Numbered from the stretch's first letter, positions 1 through 10,262 are shown. The stretch is DNA of 64,000 bases from Vagococcus elongatus (GCF_003987645.1 NZ_NGKA01000006.1:62001-126000); one strand, 5' to 3'. The notes: generated by a model not told the origin, from the sequence alone. Translations and numbers: made by a program.

Positions 1-93
1 TAGTAAGAGTAGGAATCTTTTGAATTTTAAGCTAAATTGATTAAAAATAAAACACTCAAAAAGTATGAAAATATGTAGGAGGGAGCACCTGTC

Positions 94-1416
94 ATGGCAA
101 ACACAGGAATATACGTTGGCCTGGATATCGGAACTACATCGGTAAAAGTTGTGGTAGCTGAATATATCGAAGGACAAATAAATATTATTGGCGTTGGCAA
201 TGCAAAGTCAGAGGGCTTGAGCAGAGGCATCGTTGTAGATATTGATAAAGCAGTCGCAACTATTAAACGCGCAATTAAACAAGCAGAAGAAAAATCAGGT
301 ATTCAAATTAGGAGAGTAAATGTGGGGCTTCCTGCTAATCTCTTGGAAGTAGAGCAATGCGAAGGAATGATCGCAGTCAGTACAGAGTCTAAAGAAATTA
401 CTGACGAAGATGTCAGAAATGTGGCATCGGCAGCAATCGTTCGGTCCACACCGCCGGAACGTCAAATCATCACTATCATTCCACGAGAATATAAAGTGGA
501 TGGCTTTGACGGAATCAAAGACCCTAGAGGGATGATCGGTGTCCGCTTAGATATGAAAGGTCTTGTTTACACCGGACCAAAAACCATTATTCACAACATC
601 AAAAAGTGTGTGGAAAAAGCTGGTTTACAATTGGACGAGATGGTCATCACCCCATTGGCATTAGCTGAGTCTATTTTATCAAGTGGTGAAAAAGATTTTG
701 GGACTATTATCATCGATATGGGCGGCGGTCAAACGACGACGGCTGTCATGCACGAACATCAATTAAAATTCACTAATGTGGAGCAAGAGGGCGGCGAATA
801 TGTCACGAAAGATATTTCCGTTGTGCTTAATACTTCCTTGACTAATGCGGAAGCATTGAAGATTAATTATGGAGATGCTTATCCGGAAAGAACTTCTTCT
901 TCTGAAGAGTTTCCTGTAGATGTTATTGGTCAAAATGACCCAATAAAAGTGGACGAACGTTATCTTTCTGAAATAATCGAAGCACGTGAAGAACAAATCC
1001 TGACAAAAGCTAGAGAGGCATTAGCTGAGATTGATTCTTTGGATTTACCGGGCGGAGTCGTTTTGTCAGGGGGCAATGCTAGTCTTCCGGGAGTAGTTGA
1101 ACTGGCTTCTGATGTTTTAGGCGTTCATGTCAAGCTTCATGTACCTAATCACATGGGGTTGCGAAATCCGATTTTTGCTAATGCTATCAGCATTGTAGAA
1201 TACGCGGCCCAACTAAGCGAAATTCATCAAATTTCAAAATATGCTGTGACAGGAACTAAAGCAGCACCGGAAAGTTCTTATCAGCAGACACAAGAGCCTG
1301 CGGAACAAGTAAGACAAGAACAGCCGCCAGCTTATGATGATTATCCAGAGGAAGAAAAATCTGGAAAGAAAATGTCGGATAAAGTGAAAGGCTTCATTTC
1401 AAATATTTTTGACTAA
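94..1416 (+). CDS. ftsA: Cell division protein FtsA
   Basis: FtsA is an actin-like ATPase that tethers FtsZ polymers to the membrane and recruits later division proteins. The 440-residue product has the family's usual length. The first phosphate motif GLDIGTTSVK is at residues 9-18, the second (IDMGGGQTTT) near 207, and an adenosine-type motif (VVLSGGNASLPG) near 322. The last 15 residues, KMSDKVKGFISNIFD, form the typical amphipathic membrane-targeting helix. AGGAGGG at 77-83 sits 10 bases before the ATG. ftsZ follows after 24 bases, so the two are probably one transcript. Upstream division genes would lie outside the window. Confidence 0.97.
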   Translation: MANTGIYVGLDIGTTSVKVVVAEYIEGQINIIGVGNAKSEGLSRGIVVDIDKAVATIKRAIKQAEEKSGIQIRRVNVGLPANLLEVEQCEGMIAVSTESKEITDEDVRNVASAAIVRSTPPERQIITIIPREYKVDGFDGIKDPRGMIGVRLDMKGLVYTGPKTIIHNIKKCVEKAGLQLDEMVITPLALAESILSSGEKDFGTIIIDMGGGQTTTAVMHEHQLKFTNVEQEGGEYVTKDISVVLNTSLTNAEALKINYGDAYPERTSSSEEFPVDVIGQNDPIKVDERYLSEIIEAREEQILTKAREALAEIDSLDLPGGVVLSGGNASLPGVVELASDVLGVHVKLHVPNHMGLRNPIFANAISIVEYAAQLSEIHQISKYAVTGTKAAPESSYQQTQEPAEQVRQEQPPAYDDYPEEEKSGKKMSDKVKGFISNIFD

Positions 1417-1440
1417 TCAATATGGGAGGATAAAGCAAAA

Positions 1441-2709
1441 ATGGAATTTACAATAGATAACCACATGGAAGACGGCGCTGTAATCAAAGTTATTGGCGTA
1501 GGCGGCGGCGGTGGCAATGCTATCAACAGAATGATTGATGAAAACGTAAAAGGCGTTGAATTCATCGTTGCTAATACAGATGTTCAAGCATTAAGAGATA
1601 GCAATGCAGAGACTCTTATTCAATTGGGACCTAAATATACTCGCGGTCTTGGCGCCGGTTCTCAACCCGATGTTGGGAAAAAAGCTGCTGAGGAAAGCGA
1701 AGAACAAATTTCTGAAGCTCTAGAAGGCGCAGACATGATTTTCATTACAGCGGGAATGGGCGGAGGCACAGGAACAGGTGCTGCCCCTGAAGTTGCTCGT
1801 ATCGCTAAAAATCTTGGTGCTTTGACAGTTGGTGTAGTGACTCGTCCGTTTAGTTTTGAAGGACCAAAACGCGGCCGCTATGCAGCAGAAGGTATTTCAG
1901 CATTAAAAGAAAATGTTGATACACTATTGATTATATCTAATAATCGACTGCTGGAAGTTGTTGACAAAAAGACACCGATTTTAGAAGCTTTTAAAGAAGC
2001 TGATAACGTGTTACGCCAAGGAGTTCAAGGAATATCTGATTTGATTACTGCTCCAGGGTATGTCAATCTGGACTTTGCCGACGTTAAGACAGTTATGCAA
2101 AATCAAGGGACTGCTTTAATGGGAATTGGTTCAGCTAGCGGAGAAGATCGAGTAATACAAGCTACGAAACAAGCAATTTCATCACCATTACTTGAAACAT
2201 CTATTGATGGTGCGGAACAAGTATTGTTAAATATCACTGGCGGTTTGGATATGACATTATTCGAAGCACAAGATGCTTCTGATATCATTGCTGCAGCAGC
2301 AGACGGTGATGTAAACATCATTTTGGGTACTTCTATCAATGAGGAATTATCAGATGAGATTATTGTCACAGTGATTGCAACAGGTATCGACTCTCCCAAA
2401 AAAGAGAAAAAAGGACGTTCTAAATCACGAAGCAGTCGGCCAGCAGCTGTGCCAACACAGCAGCAGACAATCAGCAGACCTTCTGTAGAGTTTGAGTCGG
2501 TTAAGGCAGAAACTCCAGAAGATGAAAGCGGCTTTGGGGACTGGGATATCCGTAAGGAGCCAAGTCAACGTGAAGCAATCAGCGATGCTGACTTTGAAAC
2601 AATGGAAAAAAGAGAGCTGGAAACGTTTAGGAGAGATTCTGACGCTAACGGCAAAAATGATGATGATGAAGAATTAAACACACCACCATTTTTTAGAAGA
2701 AGAAGATAG
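1441..2709 (+). CDS. ftsZ: Cell division GTPase FtsZ
   Basis: FtsZ is the tubulin-like GTPase that forms the cytokinetic ring. The 422-residue protein shows [10 protein letters not shown] near the N terminus, the tubulin signature GGGTGTG at about residues 107-113, and the T7-loop region ([11 protein letters not shown]) near 208. The GTPase core is followed by a low-complexity linker rich in Ser, Glu and Asp. The conserved C-terminal peptide ([12 protein letters not shown]), which binds FtsA and SepF, closes the protein. It is followed by ylmE after 11 bases. GGGAGGA lies 8 bases before the ATG. Confidence 0.98.
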   Translation: MEFTIDNHMEDGAVIKVIGVGGGGGNAINRMIDENVKGVEFIVANTDVQALRDSNAETLIQLGPKYTRGLGAGSQPDVGKKAAEESEEQISEALEGADMIFITAGMGGGTGTGAAPEVARIAKNLGALTVGVVTRPFSFEGPKRGRYAAEGISALKENVDTLLIISNNRLLEVVDKKTPILEAFKEADNVLRQGVQGISDLITAPGYVNLDFADVKTVMQNQGTALMGIGSASGEDRVIQATKQAISSPLLETSIDGAEQVLLNITGGLDMTLFEAQDASDIIAAAADGDVNIILGTSINEELSDEIIVTVIATGIDSPKKEKKGRSKSRSSRPAAVPTQQQTISRPSVEFESVKAETPEDESGFGDWDIRKEPSQREAISDADFETMEKRELETFRRDSDANGKNDDDEELNTPPFFRRRR

Positions 2710-2720
2710 GAGAATTCGGA

Positions 2721-3416
2721 ATGCTTGAGGAAAATTTAAAGGTTGTCAAAACTAAAATTGATCAAGCGCTCCAAAGAGCTCCGAAGGGAAAAAATGTTAC
2801 TCTTGTAGCAGTGACTAAATCAGTGACAAGTGCTCGTGCAAAAGAATTGGTAGAGTTGGGTGTAGTGGATTTAGCAGAAAATCGTGCAGAAAATCTATTG
2901 GAAAAACAGCATCAACTTCAAGATCAGCATGAGCTCACTTGGCACCTGATTGGAACCTTGCAAACACGAAAGATAAAAGATATAATTAACGATATTGATT
3001 ATTTTCATGCATTGGATCGGCTTAAAACAGCCAAAGAAATTCAAAAAAGATCAAAAAAAGTAATTAAATGCTTTGTTCAAGTAAATGTTTCAGGTGAAAC
3101 GACGAAACAAGGAATTTCTTTAGATGGTGTGAAAGAATTTATTGAAGACTTGGAAAAATTTGATAAAATTCAAGTTGTCGGTTTGATGACCATGGCACCT
3201 TTGGGTGAACCCCCAGAGACCATCAGAAAGTATTTTAGACAACTTGCAGACAAACAAAAAGATATAGCTGAATTAAACCTGCCTTATGCTCCTTGTACTG
3301 AACTAAGTATGGGAATGAGCAATGATTTTGAAATAGCGGTGGAAGAAGGAGCTACATTTGTAAGAATCGGTACAAGTTTGTTTGAAAATCATGATGAAGA
3401 GGGTGAGCACAAATGA
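2721..3416 (+). CDS. ylmE: YggS/YlmE family pyridoxal-phosphate homeostasis protein
   Basis: This is a PLP-binding protein of the YggS/PROSC family, a single-domain TIM-barrel thought to buffer pyridoxal phosphate rather than catalyse a reaction. It is 231 residues long, close to the usual 220-230. The PLP lysine is predicted at K33 in LVAVTKSV. The C-terminal phosphate-binding stretch LSMGMSNDFEIAVEEGAT followed by VRIG is clearly visible. It sits between ftsZ and sepF as in other Gram-positive division clusters. Its stop overlaps the sepF start (ATGA), which suggests translational coupling. Confidence 0.93.
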   Translation: MLEENLKVVKTKIDQALQRAPKGKNVTLVAVTKSVTSARAKELVELGVVDLAENRAENLLEKQHQLQDQHELTWHLIGTLQTRKIKDIINDIDYFHALDRLKTAKEIQKRSKKVIKCFVQVNVSGETTKQGISLDGVKEFIEDLEKFDKIQVVGLMTMAPLGEPPETIRKYFRQLADKQKDIAELNLPYAPCTELSMGMSNDFEIAVEEGATFVRIGTSLFENHDEEGEHK

Positions 3417-4030
3417 GTTTTGCATTGACAACTGAAAAAATACAAAAGTTTTTTGGCTTGGATGGAGCCAGTGATTATGACAATGATTTTGAATATTCAC
3501 AGCCTGTGCAGGCAACTCAGGAAGTTCGGCAACCAGCTCATCGTCAATCTCAATATTCAAAGCAACCGACAAGGGAGCCTCAGAACAGATCAACTTCAGA
3601 GCCTCGTGGGGGTCGCCAAACTAATCGATCATCGACGGCTCGTGAGTCATCAAGCAAAAATGAAAGTAATGTATTAAGTATGGAAAAAGCTGTGGTTTCA
3701 AGAGAATCAAGAACAGAAAATAAACATCAAGGTAAAGTTAAAGGTGATGGACAGGTGAAAAAAATAGCCATAATCGAACCCCGTACCTATACGGAAGCCA
3801 AAGATATTGCTAAGGCGATTTTCCGCAACGAGGTAGTGATTATTAATTTTCGTCTTGTCGAAGAGTCCCAAGCGAGAAGAATTGTTGATTTTCTCACAGG
3901 AACGGTGTATGCCTTAGATGGAGATATTCAAAGACTTGATGGGTTGATGTTTATTTGTACACCGGCAAACATGGAAATCGACAGCGCCGTTGCCAAAAGT
4001 TTACTACGCACGCAGTTTTCTGATTTTTAA
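3413..4030 (+). CDS. sepF: Cell division protein SepF
   Basis: SepF is a membrane-associated partner that bundles FtsZ filaments and helps septum assembly. The 205-residue protein has a short N-terminal membrane-binding helix (LTTEKIQKFFG). A long Gln/Ser/Arg-rich linker covers about residues 25-110. The conserved C-terminal globular domain begins at KKIAIIEPRTYTEA and contains VIINFRLV and LDGDIQRLDG. The linker is longer than in Bacillus SepF (about 150 residues in total). The ATG overlaps the ylmE stop by four bases, and GAGGGTGAG lies just upstream. Confidence 0.95.
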   Translation: MSFALTTEKIQKFFGLDGASDYDNDFEYSQPVQATQEVRQPAHRQSQYSKQPTREPQNRSTSEPRGGRQTNRSSTARESSSKNESNVLSMEKAVVSRESRTENKHQGKVKGDGQVKKIAIIEPRTYTEAKDIAKAIFRNEVVIINFRLVEESQARRIVDFLTGTVYALDGDIQRLDGLMFICTPANMEIDSAVAKSLLRTQFSDF

Positions 4031-4050
4031 TTAAGAAAGTGGGAATTAAT

Positions 4051-4314
4051 TTGGCAAGTTTAATATACTATTTGCTTAGAGGGATTGAAACTTACTCGGT
4101 TTTGTTAGGGTTATATGCTTTGCTTTCCTGGTTCCCAGGAGGGTACGATAATATTTTTGGTCAGTTTCTTGCCCGGATATGTGAACCTTATCTGAGATTA
4201 TTTGATCGTTTTAATTTGAATTTTGGCGGAATAGGTTTTACCATAATAGTGGCAATTTTTGTATTGAATTTAGCATCAAGGCTTTTGGTAAGGTTTTTGG
4301 TTGTGTTTTTGTAA
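4051..4314 (+). CDS. ylmG: YggT family membrane protein
   Basis: A small integral membrane protein of the YggT/YlmG family, about 87 residues with two hydrophobic segments. One contains SVLLGLYALLSWFPG near the N terminus and the other (GFTIIVAIFVLNLASRLLV) is near the C terminus. In other organisms the family is linked to division or nucleoid organisation, but its biochemical role is unknown. I prefer the TTG at 4051 because AAGTGGGA sits about 7 bases upstream. A GTG at 4039 would add four residues and overlap that site. It is 20 bases downstream of sepF. Confidence 0.85.
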   Translation: MASLIYYLLRGIETYSVLLGLYALLSWFPGGYDNIFGQFLARICEPYLRLFDRFNLNFGGIGFTIIVAIFVLNLASRLLVRFLVVFL

Positions 4315-4344
4315 AGTTGAAAAATTGTGGGAGGATGATTATCT

Positions 4345-5130
4345 GTGGAGGTGAATGTTTATCAACATTTTCGGAAAGATGAGCATCCTTTTCTTGACTC
4401 TATAAATGATTGGATTTATCAAGTTGATCACTTTTATTCTCCGTTTTTGACTGATTTTCTTGATCCAAGACAGCAATTTTTGCTTGAAACGATGTTAAGG
4501 ACCTCAAGTGATGAGTTACTACTTTCATTCAACGGGGGATACAAAGATGCTGAAAGAAAACGTGGATTGATTTATCCGTCATACTATCAGCCGACAGCAG
4601 AGGATTATGAAATAGCAATTTATGAAATATTGTATCCTAAAAAATTTGCTGAATTGAAACATCGGAATATTCTTGGCTCATTGCTGGGAACGGGTATCAA
4701 ACGTGAATACTTTGGCGATATCTTGACTGATGGCGACCGCTGGCAGTTTTTTATTAGTGGAAATGTTCAAAATTACGTCGTTCCGCAGTTGACAAAAATT
4801 GGAAATATCAGTGTCCGATTGGAAGAACGGACGGCTGGAGATATTATCCTCCCTCAAGACAATTGGGAGATGGCGACGATAACTGTCAGCTCTTTGAGGG
4901 TAGATGTGCTGATTTCCGAAATTTTTCAAATTTCAAGACAAAAAGCGAAATCTTTGGTAGAATCCAATAAAGTGAGAATTAATTGGAGTATCGTTGAACG
5001 TGCCGATAGTATGATTGAAGTAGCTGATACTGTTTCTGTCAGAGGCTATGGTCGCTTTCGTTTTGAACAGATGGATGGAAAAACACGAAAAGAGAAGTTT
5101 CGTTTGATTGTTGGTGTGATAAAAAATTAG
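4345..5130 (+). CDS. ylmH: YlmH family S4-domain RNA-binding protein
   Basis: YlmH-type proteins carry an S4 RNA-binding domain and are part of the conserved sepF-ylmG-ylmH-divIVA block. In Bacillus, work on this family points to rescue of stalled ribosomes. The 261-residue product has an N-terminal YlmH domain with FNGGYKDAERKRGLIYP at about residues 62-78. The S4 domain is near 184-240 (VDVLISEIFQISRQKAK, then VRGYGRFRF). The start is a GTG with GGGAGG about 10 bases upstream. The gene is 30 bases after ylmG and 19 before divIVA. Confidence 0.92.
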   Translation: MEVNVYQHFRKDEHPFLDSINDWIYQVDHFYSPFLTDFLDPRQQFLLETMLRTSSDELLLSFNGGYKDAERKRGLIYPSYYQPTAEDYEIAIYEILYPKKFAELKHRNILGSLLGTGIKREYFGDILTDGDRWQFFISGNVQNYVVPQLTKIGNISVRLEERTAGDIILPQDNWEMATITVSSLRVDVLISEIFQISRQKAKSLVESNKVRINWSIVERADSMIEVADTVSVRGYGRFRFEQMDGKTRKEKFRLIVGVIKN

Positions 5131-5149
5131 AAATTAAGAGGTGAACGGG

Positions 5150-5944
5150 ATGGCAGCATTAACTCCGCTAGATATCAAAAATAAATCATTTTCTACAAAG
5201 TTCAAAGGTTACAATCCAGATGAAGTGGATGATTTTCTGGATCAAGTGATTGATGACTATGAAGATTCTGTGAGAAAAGTAAAAGAGTTGGAAAAAAATC
5301 TAAAACATGCAGAGGAAAAACTGACATATTTTAATGAATTGAAAGATGCCTTAAATCAATCGATTATTGTGGCTCAAGATACAGCAGATAAATTAAAAAA
5401 TACAGCATCAAAAGAGTCCGACGTATTGGTCAGCACGGCTCAAGCCGATGCCAGAGCGATTTTGGATGAAGCAAATGCGACGGCTGAAGCGACAGTTGCA
5501 GATGCTAACCGGATTTCTTCAGAAATCTTGAAGACTGCGCAAATCCAAGCGTCTCAGTTGGCAAATGAAACAGATGACTTAAAGAAGAAAACGAGAGAGT
5601 TCCATCGCAATCTTTCTTTGATTTTAGAATCTCAGCTTGAAATCGTCAAAGGCCGTGAATGGGATGATTTATTGAAACCATTCTCTACCTACATGGACGA
5701 AAGACATACTCATGTCAGAGAGCTGTTGGAGAATGAAGAGAAAATGAAGGAAGAGCTGCAGATGTTTGAGACAACAGAAGTAGAAGAAGAATTGGGTGAA
5801 GTTGCTGAGTCTTCAACTGAAACTACTGCAGATGGACATACTCAGGCAATCGAGCTGGATGCCATTGAAGCTGAAGAAAACAAAAATGAAATAGTAGAAA
5901 AGAATAAACCAAAATACAGTCGTGTGAGACGTTCACGTGACTAA
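5150..5944 (+). CDS. divIVA: Septum/pole site protein DivIVA
   Basis: DivIVA binds negatively curved membrane at septa and poles and recruits partners there. The N terminus (MAALTPLDIKNKSFSTKFKG, then YNPDEVDDFLDQ) is the canonical membrane-binding domain. It is followed by coiled-coil stretches rich in Lys, Glu and Ala, an acidic Glu/Thr-rich region, and a basic tail (SRVRRSRD). I chose the ATG at 5150, which follows AAGAGGTGA with good spacing and matches the family N terminus. The GTG at 5141 lies inside that site. This is the last division gene before the ileS leader. Confidence 0.95.
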   Translation: MAALTPLDIKNKSFSTKFKGYNPDEVDDFLDQVIDDYEDSVRKVKELEKNLKHAEEKLTYFNELKDALNQSIIVAQDTADKLKNTASKESDVLVSTAQADARAILDEANATAEATVADANRISSEILKTAQIQASQLANETDDLKKKTREFHRNLSLILESQLEIVKGREWDDLLKPFSTYMDERHTHVRELLENEEKMKEELQMFETTEVEEELGEVAESSTETTADGHTQAIELDAIEAEENKNEIVEKNKPKYSRVRRSRD

Positions 5945-5974
5945 TCATGAAACAGAAAATCTTATTTTTATTCC

Positions 5975-6180
5975 TAAAAGCGAGTCAACGGTGGTGAGAG
6001 GTTGACGGACACTGAAAATAAGGAAGATCCTTCATGAGAAGCAAGTGCGAAATTAATATTAGTACTTGCCGCGTCATTCACGTTATGAATGATAAGAGCA
6101 AATAAATGCAAGTTGATTTATTTGGAATTTGGGTGGTAACACGAACACTTCGTCCCTGCGTTAGGGCGAAGTGTTTTTTG
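5975..6180 (+). promoter_or_regulatory. T-box leader of ileS (tRNA-Ile sensing) with terminator
   Basis: The leader has the marks of a T-box. There is a GGTGAGAG (AGAGA-type) element near 5992-6000. A hairpin pairs GCAAGT (6041-6046) with ACTTGC (6064-6069). The conserved T-box core GGGTGGTAACACG is at 6131-6143, and an intrinsic terminator lies at 6145-6179 (ACACTTCG paired with CGAAGTGT, then a T run). An ATT triplet at 6058-6060 directly before AGTA is the best candidate isoleucine specifier. UGGU in the T-box matches an A discriminator base. Uncharged tRNA-Ile should favour readthrough into ileS. The specifier assignment is inference. Confidence 0.9.
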
Positions 6181-6273
6181 TTTTTAAATATATAAAGGTG
6201 AATTGTTTTAGGATTCATCATTTTGAATGCACAGAGAAGTATGGAATCGTTAGGAAGAAGGAGAAAATCAAAT

Positions 6274-9060
6274 ATGAAGATGAAAGACACGCTACAGCTT
6301 GGAAAAACGGCTTTTCCAATGCGAGGAAATCTTCCAGTCAGGGAAGTTGAATGGCAAAAAGATTGGGAAGATAAAAAAGTCTATGAAAAAAGGCAAGAAT
6401 TAAATGAAGGGAAACCAACGTTTATTTTGCACGATGGTCCTCCTTATGCGAATGGAAATATTCATTTAGGCCATGCGTTGAATAAAATCAGTAAAGATAT
6501 TATTGTACGTTCCAAATCAATGTCCGGCTTTAGATCTCCTTATGTGCCCGGTTGGGATACTCACGGGTTGCCAATCGAACAGGTGTTGACAAATAAAGGT
6601 GTGGATAGAAAAAAAATGACCCGTTCAGAGTATTTGGATAAATGTCGGGATTATGCTTTATCACAAATCGACACACAGCGGGAGGATTTTAAGCGACTAG
6701 GGGTGGCAGGAGATTGGGATAATCCTTATATCACATTGACACCTGATTACGAAGCAGCACAGATTCGTGTGTTTGGGAAGATGGCTGAAAAAGGCTATAT
6801 TTATAAAGGGATGAAACCAATTTACTGGTCTCCGTCTAGCGAATCTTCTCTAGCGGAAGCTGAAATAGAGTATAAGGATGTTAAATCACCATCAATTTAT
6901 GTTGCATTTAAAATGAAGGACGGCAAAGGTGTTGTTGATAATGATGCCCAATTGATTATTTGGACGACTACGCCTTGGACATTGCCAGCTAATCTAGGTG
7001 TTTCGGTTCACCCTGATTTTGATTATGTCATGGTGAAAGTCGAAGATGAAAAGTATGTTGTGGCAAAAGATCTTTTAGCCAATGTGGCTGAGGCTATCGG
7101 CTGGGAAACTTATGAAGTGCTGAAAGAAATCAAAGGAAGCCAGATGGATCGGCTGATAGCTCAGCATCCTTTCTATGAACGCGACTCGCTTGTAATGGTT
7201 GGAGAACATGTGACTTTGGAAGCTGGTACAGGACTTGTCCATACGGCACCTGGACACGGGGATGACGACTATCAAATCGGACGCAAGTATGGCTTGGAAA
7301 TATTATCTCCAGTGGATGATCGGGGTGTGTTCACAAAAGAAGCACCAGGGTTTGATGGCGTTTTTTATGATAAAGCTAACCCGATGATTACAGAATTACT
7401 GCAAGAAAAGGGCGCATTGTTAAAACTGGATTTCTTTACCCATAGTTATCCTCATGACTGGCGTACGAAAAAACCAGTTATTTTTAGAGCCACACCACAG
7501 TGGTTTGCTTCCATCGATAAATTCAGAGAGAATATTTTATCTGAAATCGAAAAGGTAGATTGGATTATTCCATGGGGAAAAACTCGTTTATATAACATGG
7601 TTCGTGATCGGGGAGATTGGGTTATTTCACGTCAACGTGCATGGGGCGTTCCTTTACCAATTTTTTACGCTGAAAATGGAGAGCCGATTATCACTCCTGA
7701 AACAATCGAACATGTGGCGAATTTATTTGCAGCCCATGGCTCCCGTGTGTGGTATGACCATGAAGCTAAAGACTTGCTGCCAGAAGGTTTCACTCATGAG
7801 GGCAGTCCTAACGGGAAATTTACGAAAGAAAATGACATCATGGATGTTTGGTTTGACTCCGGTTCTTCTCACGAAGCGGTATTACGTTCGAGGGATGATT
7901 TGAGCTTCCCGGCAGACATGTATCTTGAAGGATCAGATCAATATCGCGGCTGGTTTAATTCAAGTATTACGACAAGTGTTGCAATTAATGGTGTGGCACC
8001 TTATCGTGCTGTGTTGTCTCAAGGTTTCACGCTGGATGCTAAAGGAAGAAAGCAAAGTAAATCTTTAGGGAATACGATTGAACCAGGTAAAGTTATCAAA
8101 CAGATGGGTGCTGATATTTTACGGCTTTGGGTTGCCAGTGTAGATTATGAATCTGATGTGCGTGTGGATATGAATACTCTCACTCAAATTTCTGAAACTT
8201 ACCGGAAAATCCGGAACACTATGAGATTTTTACTGGCGAATACTAGTGATTTTGACCCTGCACAACATCGTGTGAATTATCGCGAACTTCGCTCGGTGGA
8301 TAAATATATGACTGTGCGTCTGAATGAAGTGATTCAAACAGTTAGAGAGAAAGGTTATGAAAAGTATTCTTTTTCTACTGTGTATAAAACAATCGTAAAC
8401 TTTTGTACGGTTGATTTGTCTGCCTTTTATTTAGATTTTGCGAAGGATGTTGTATATATTGAAGCTGAGGAAGATGATAGCCGTCGCTGTATGCAGACTG
8501 TTTTTTATGACGTGCTGGTGGCATTGACTAAATTGCTGACACCAATTTTACCTCACACAAGTGAAGAAATCTGGCATTTCTTAAAAGAAGAAGAAGTTTA
8601 CGTTCAGTTGGCAGAAATGCCTGAAGCCGTTCAATTCGAAGCTCAAGATGAGTTGATGGAAGAGTGGTCTGCCTTTATGAAAGTGCGGGACAACGTTTTG
8701 AAAGCTCTAGAAGAAGCTAGAAATGAAAAGCTGATTGGTAAATCTTTTGAAGCAAAAGTCACCCTTTATCCAAATGAAGTGACAGACGTTCTTTTCAAGA
8801 GCTTAGACACTGATTTGGCACAACTGCTGATTGTTTCACAGCTGGAAATCATGCCAGTAGGAACAGTTCCAAGTGAAGATGCGCTGAAGTTTGATCAAGT
8901 GGCTGTACTAGTGGAAAAAGCAGAGGGAGACGTTTGCGAACGTTGCCGTGCAGTCAAAAAAGATGTGGGCAGCCATGAGAAATTACCAACACTTTGTCAT
9001 CGTTGTGCTGACATTGTGGAAGAAAACTTTCCAGAAGCTGTAGCAGAAGGATTTGAATAA
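6274..9060 (+). CDS. ileS: Isoleucyl-tRNA synthetase
   Basis: IleRS charges tRNA-Ile with isoleucine. The 928-residue protein is a class I synthetase with the HIGH-type motif NIHLGH at about 62-67 and the KMSKS-type motif KQSKS at about 593-597. An editing domain lies between them. A C-terminal zinc site is formed by CERC near 888 and LCHRC near 907. The chosen ATG follows AAGGAG (6258-6263) by 10 bases; a longer frame from further upstream would run into the T-box region and lacks a site. The gene stands alone behind its T-box and ends before a strong hairpin at 9075. Confidence 0.98.
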   Translation: MKMKDTLQLGKTAFPMRGNLPVREVEWQKDWEDKKVYEKRQELNEGKPTFILHDGPPYANGNIHLGHALNKISKDIIVRSKSMSGFRSPYVPGWDTHGLPIEQVLTNKGVDRKKMTRSEYLDKCRDYALSQIDTQREDFKRLGVAGDWDNPYITLTPDYEAAQIRVFGKMAEKGYIYKGMKPIYWSPSSESSLAEAEIEYKDVKSPSIYVAFKMKDGKGVVDNDAQLIIWTTTPWTLPANLGVSVHPDFDYVMVKVEDEKYVVAKDLLANVAEAIGWETYEVLKEIKGSQMDRLIAQHPFYERDSLVMVGEHVTLEAGTGLVHTAPGHGDDDYQIGRKYGLEILSPVDDRGVFTKEAPGFDGVFYDKANPMITELLQEKGALLKLDFFTHSYPHDWRTKKPVIFRATPQWFASIDKFRENILSEIEKVDWIIPWGKTRLYNMVRDRGDWVISRQRAWGVPLPIFYAENGEPIITPETIEHVANLFAAHGSRVWYDHEAKDLLPEGFTHEGSPNGKFTKENDIMDVWFDSGSSHEAVLRSRDDLSFPADMYLEGSDQYRGWFNSSITTSVAINGVAPYRAVLSQGFTLDAKGRKQSKSLGNTIEPGKVIKQMGADILRLWVASVDYESDVRVDMNTLTQISETYRKIRNTMRFLLANTSDFDPAQHRVNYRELRSVDKYMTVRLNEVIQTVREKGYEKYSFSTVYKTIVNFCTVDLSAFYLDFAKDVVYIEAEEDDSRRCMQTVFYDVLVALTKLLTPILPHTSEEIWHFLKEEEVYVQLAEMPEAVQFEAQDELMEEWSAFMKVRDNVLKALEEARNEKLIGKSFEAKVTLYPNEVTDVLFKSLDTDLAQLLIVSQLEIMPVGTVPSEDALKFDQVAVLVEKAEGDVCERCRAVKKDVGSHEKLPTLCHRCADIVEENFPEAVAEGFE

Positions 9061-9074
9061 AAAGAATCAATAAA

Positions 9075-9112
9075 AATACCCTCAGTTAGACAAGTTTCTA
9101 ACTGAGGGTATT
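9075..9112. terminator. Convergent terminator between ileS and the CBS protein gene
   Basis: A perfect 16-bp stem (9075-9090 with 9097-9112) around a 6-base loop, with A-rich and T-rich flanks on both sides. It can serve ileS on the plus strand and the minus-strand gene starting at 9763. Confidence 0.85.
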
Positions 9113-9115
9113 AAA

Positions 9116-9763
9116 TTATCTTTCCCGTTCTTTTTGAAGGTCTTCCACTTCGATTACGCCATAATTTCTTCGTTCCAGCTGGTCAATAATCGTTTGTAAC
9201 GTGTCATCGCTAGTCTCAACTGGAAGTGTGAATAACATTCTGCGGATAAATTCATCTTGTCCGACATCCAATGTGATACAGCTTGTAATGTTCACGTGTC
9301 TTGAAATGATTTTTGCCACGGCGGATAAGTCGCCCCGGTTACCTAAAGAGGCAACAGTGATCACGTAACGCCCTTCGTTGACATTCCAAGATTGTGCCAA
9401 GATATTTAATAATTTACTGTGGGTAAGTATGCCGTAAAATTGCTGGTGTTCATCTAGAACAGCAATGTAAGGCAACTCTTTGATAGTAAAAAATATTTTG
9501 AAAAAAGAGGAGTCTAAGTGTATAAATTTTGTTGCGTTTTTCAATAAATGAGTCACAGGCAGCTGCATATCTCTACCTTCGGATTTATGTTTGTAAATAT
9601 GCATTTTATAAATATTTCCTCGAAAAATCTTTCCGGTATCATCCAGAATAGGCACACACCGAAAACCGGATTTTTCAAGTATCTCAAGAGCTTTTTCTAA
9701 CGTACAATTTTCATTGACTGTCGTTAGATCTCGTTTAGGTATACAAACTTGTTTGATTAGCAT
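9116..9763 (-). CDS. cbpA: CBS-pair/ACT-domain protein, probable c-di-AMP-binding CbpA
   Basis: A 215-residue cytoplasmic protein with two CBS motifs in the N-terminal half (roughly residues 5-130; FRCVPILDDTGKIFRGNIYK and PYIAVLDEHQQFYGILTHSK). An ACT-like domain occupies about 135-210 and includes YVITVASLGNRGDLSAVAKI. This CBS-ACT layout matches the Lactobacillales/Listeria protein called CbpA, which binds cyclic di-AMP. Ligand binding here is inferred from family resemblance only. I use the ATG at 9763, with GGAGGG (minus strand) about 9 bases upstream; an ATG three codons earlier touches that site. It is a single-gene unit convergent with ileS. Confidence 0.75.
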   Translation of the reverse strand: MLIKQVCIPKRDLTTVNENCTLEKALEILEKSGFRCVPILDDTGKIFRGNIYKMHIYKHKSEGRDMQLPVTHLLKNATKFIHLDSSFFKIFFTIKELPYIAVLDEHQQFYGILTHSKLLNILAQSWNVNEGRYVITVASLGNRGDLSAVAKIISRHVNITSCITLDVGQDEFIRRMLFTLPVETSDDTLQTIIDQLERRNYGVIEVEDLQKERER

Positions 9764-9849
9764 AGAAAGCATCCCTCCAATTCTATTATCATACTCATTT
9801 TATCATAAAAAGAACATGGTGAATAGTTGTATCTTTTTGTTCCCTGGAA

Positions 9850-9878
9850 TTGACACAAAGTTTGAATAATGGTAATGT
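9850..9878 (+). promoter_or_regulatory. Promoter of rpmG-secE
   Basis: A perfect TTGACA -35 (9850-9855), a 17-base spacer and TAATGT (9873-9878) as -10 lie 35 bases before the rpmG start. Confidence 0.6.
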
Positions 9879-9913
9879 ATATGAGTAAACTCAAGTGAGA
9901 AGGTGCTGGTATA

Positions 9914-10066
9914 ATGGCGATTAAAAAAACTTCTCTAGCATGTTCGGTCTGCGGGTCTCGGAATTATTCTAAAGTAATTAGTGAGGGACAAAGAACAGAA
10001 CGTTTAGAGCTGAAAAAATTTTGTAAATATTGTAAAAAACATACGATCCACAGGGAAACCAAGTAG
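9914..10066 (+). CDS. rpmG: 50S ribosomal protein L33
   Basis: This 50-residue ORF encodes L33 of the large ribosomal subunit. It begins [20 protein letters not shown] and contains two CxxC pairs, CSVC at about 10-13 and CKYC at about 37-40, typical of the zinc-binding (C+) L33 form. The N terminus and C-terminal TIHRETK are clear family features. AAGGTG lies upstream of the ATG. It precedes secE by 17 bases, the usual rpmG-secE-nusG order, and probably shares a promoter with secE. Confidence 0.95.
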   Translation: MAIKKTSLACSVCGSRNYSKVISEGQRTERLELKKFCKYCKKHTIHRETK

Positions 10067-10083
10067 CAGGAGGCTTAAATAAA

Positions 10084-10254
10084 ATGAAATTTTTCAAGGA
10101 AACGGCAGAAGAATTAAAACTTGTGACATGGCCAAAAGGAAAAAAACTCCGTAAAGATGTCGCTATCGTTATCCAAACGGCAGTTTTATTTGTGATATTT
10201 TTTGGAATTGTAGACTACGCATTGAACTTTGTTGTTACTTTTTTTGCTAAATAG
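10084..10254 (+). CDS. secE: Preprotein translocase subunit SecE
   Basis: SecE is the small clamp subunit of the SecYEG protein-conducting channel in the plasma membrane. The 56-residue product has the short single-span Gram-positive form. An amphipathic segment KETAEELKLVTWPKGKKLRK contains the conserved TWP, and one transmembrane helix follows (AIVIQTAVLFVIFFGIVDYA). GCAGGAGG is 12 bases before the ATG. It is cotranscribed with rpmG. A short hairpin and a separate extended -10 promoter lie between it and nusG. Confidence 0.95.
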   Translation: MKFFKETAEELKLVTWPKGKKLRKDVAIVIQTAVLFVIFFGIVDYALNFVVTFFAK

Positions 10255-10262
10255 CTTAGGGA

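Noticed and set aside
6131-6143. Divergent T-box core (GGTAACACG instead of GGTACCACG) as evidence of a broken ileS leader
   Set aside because: Variation in this part is common in ileS leaders, the UGGU element fits tRNA-Ile, and the terminator and stems are intact.
6223-6273. Longer IleRS N terminus beginning in the T-box downstream region
   Set aside because: The upstream ATG has no binding site and the extension does not match the family; AAGGAG points to 6274.
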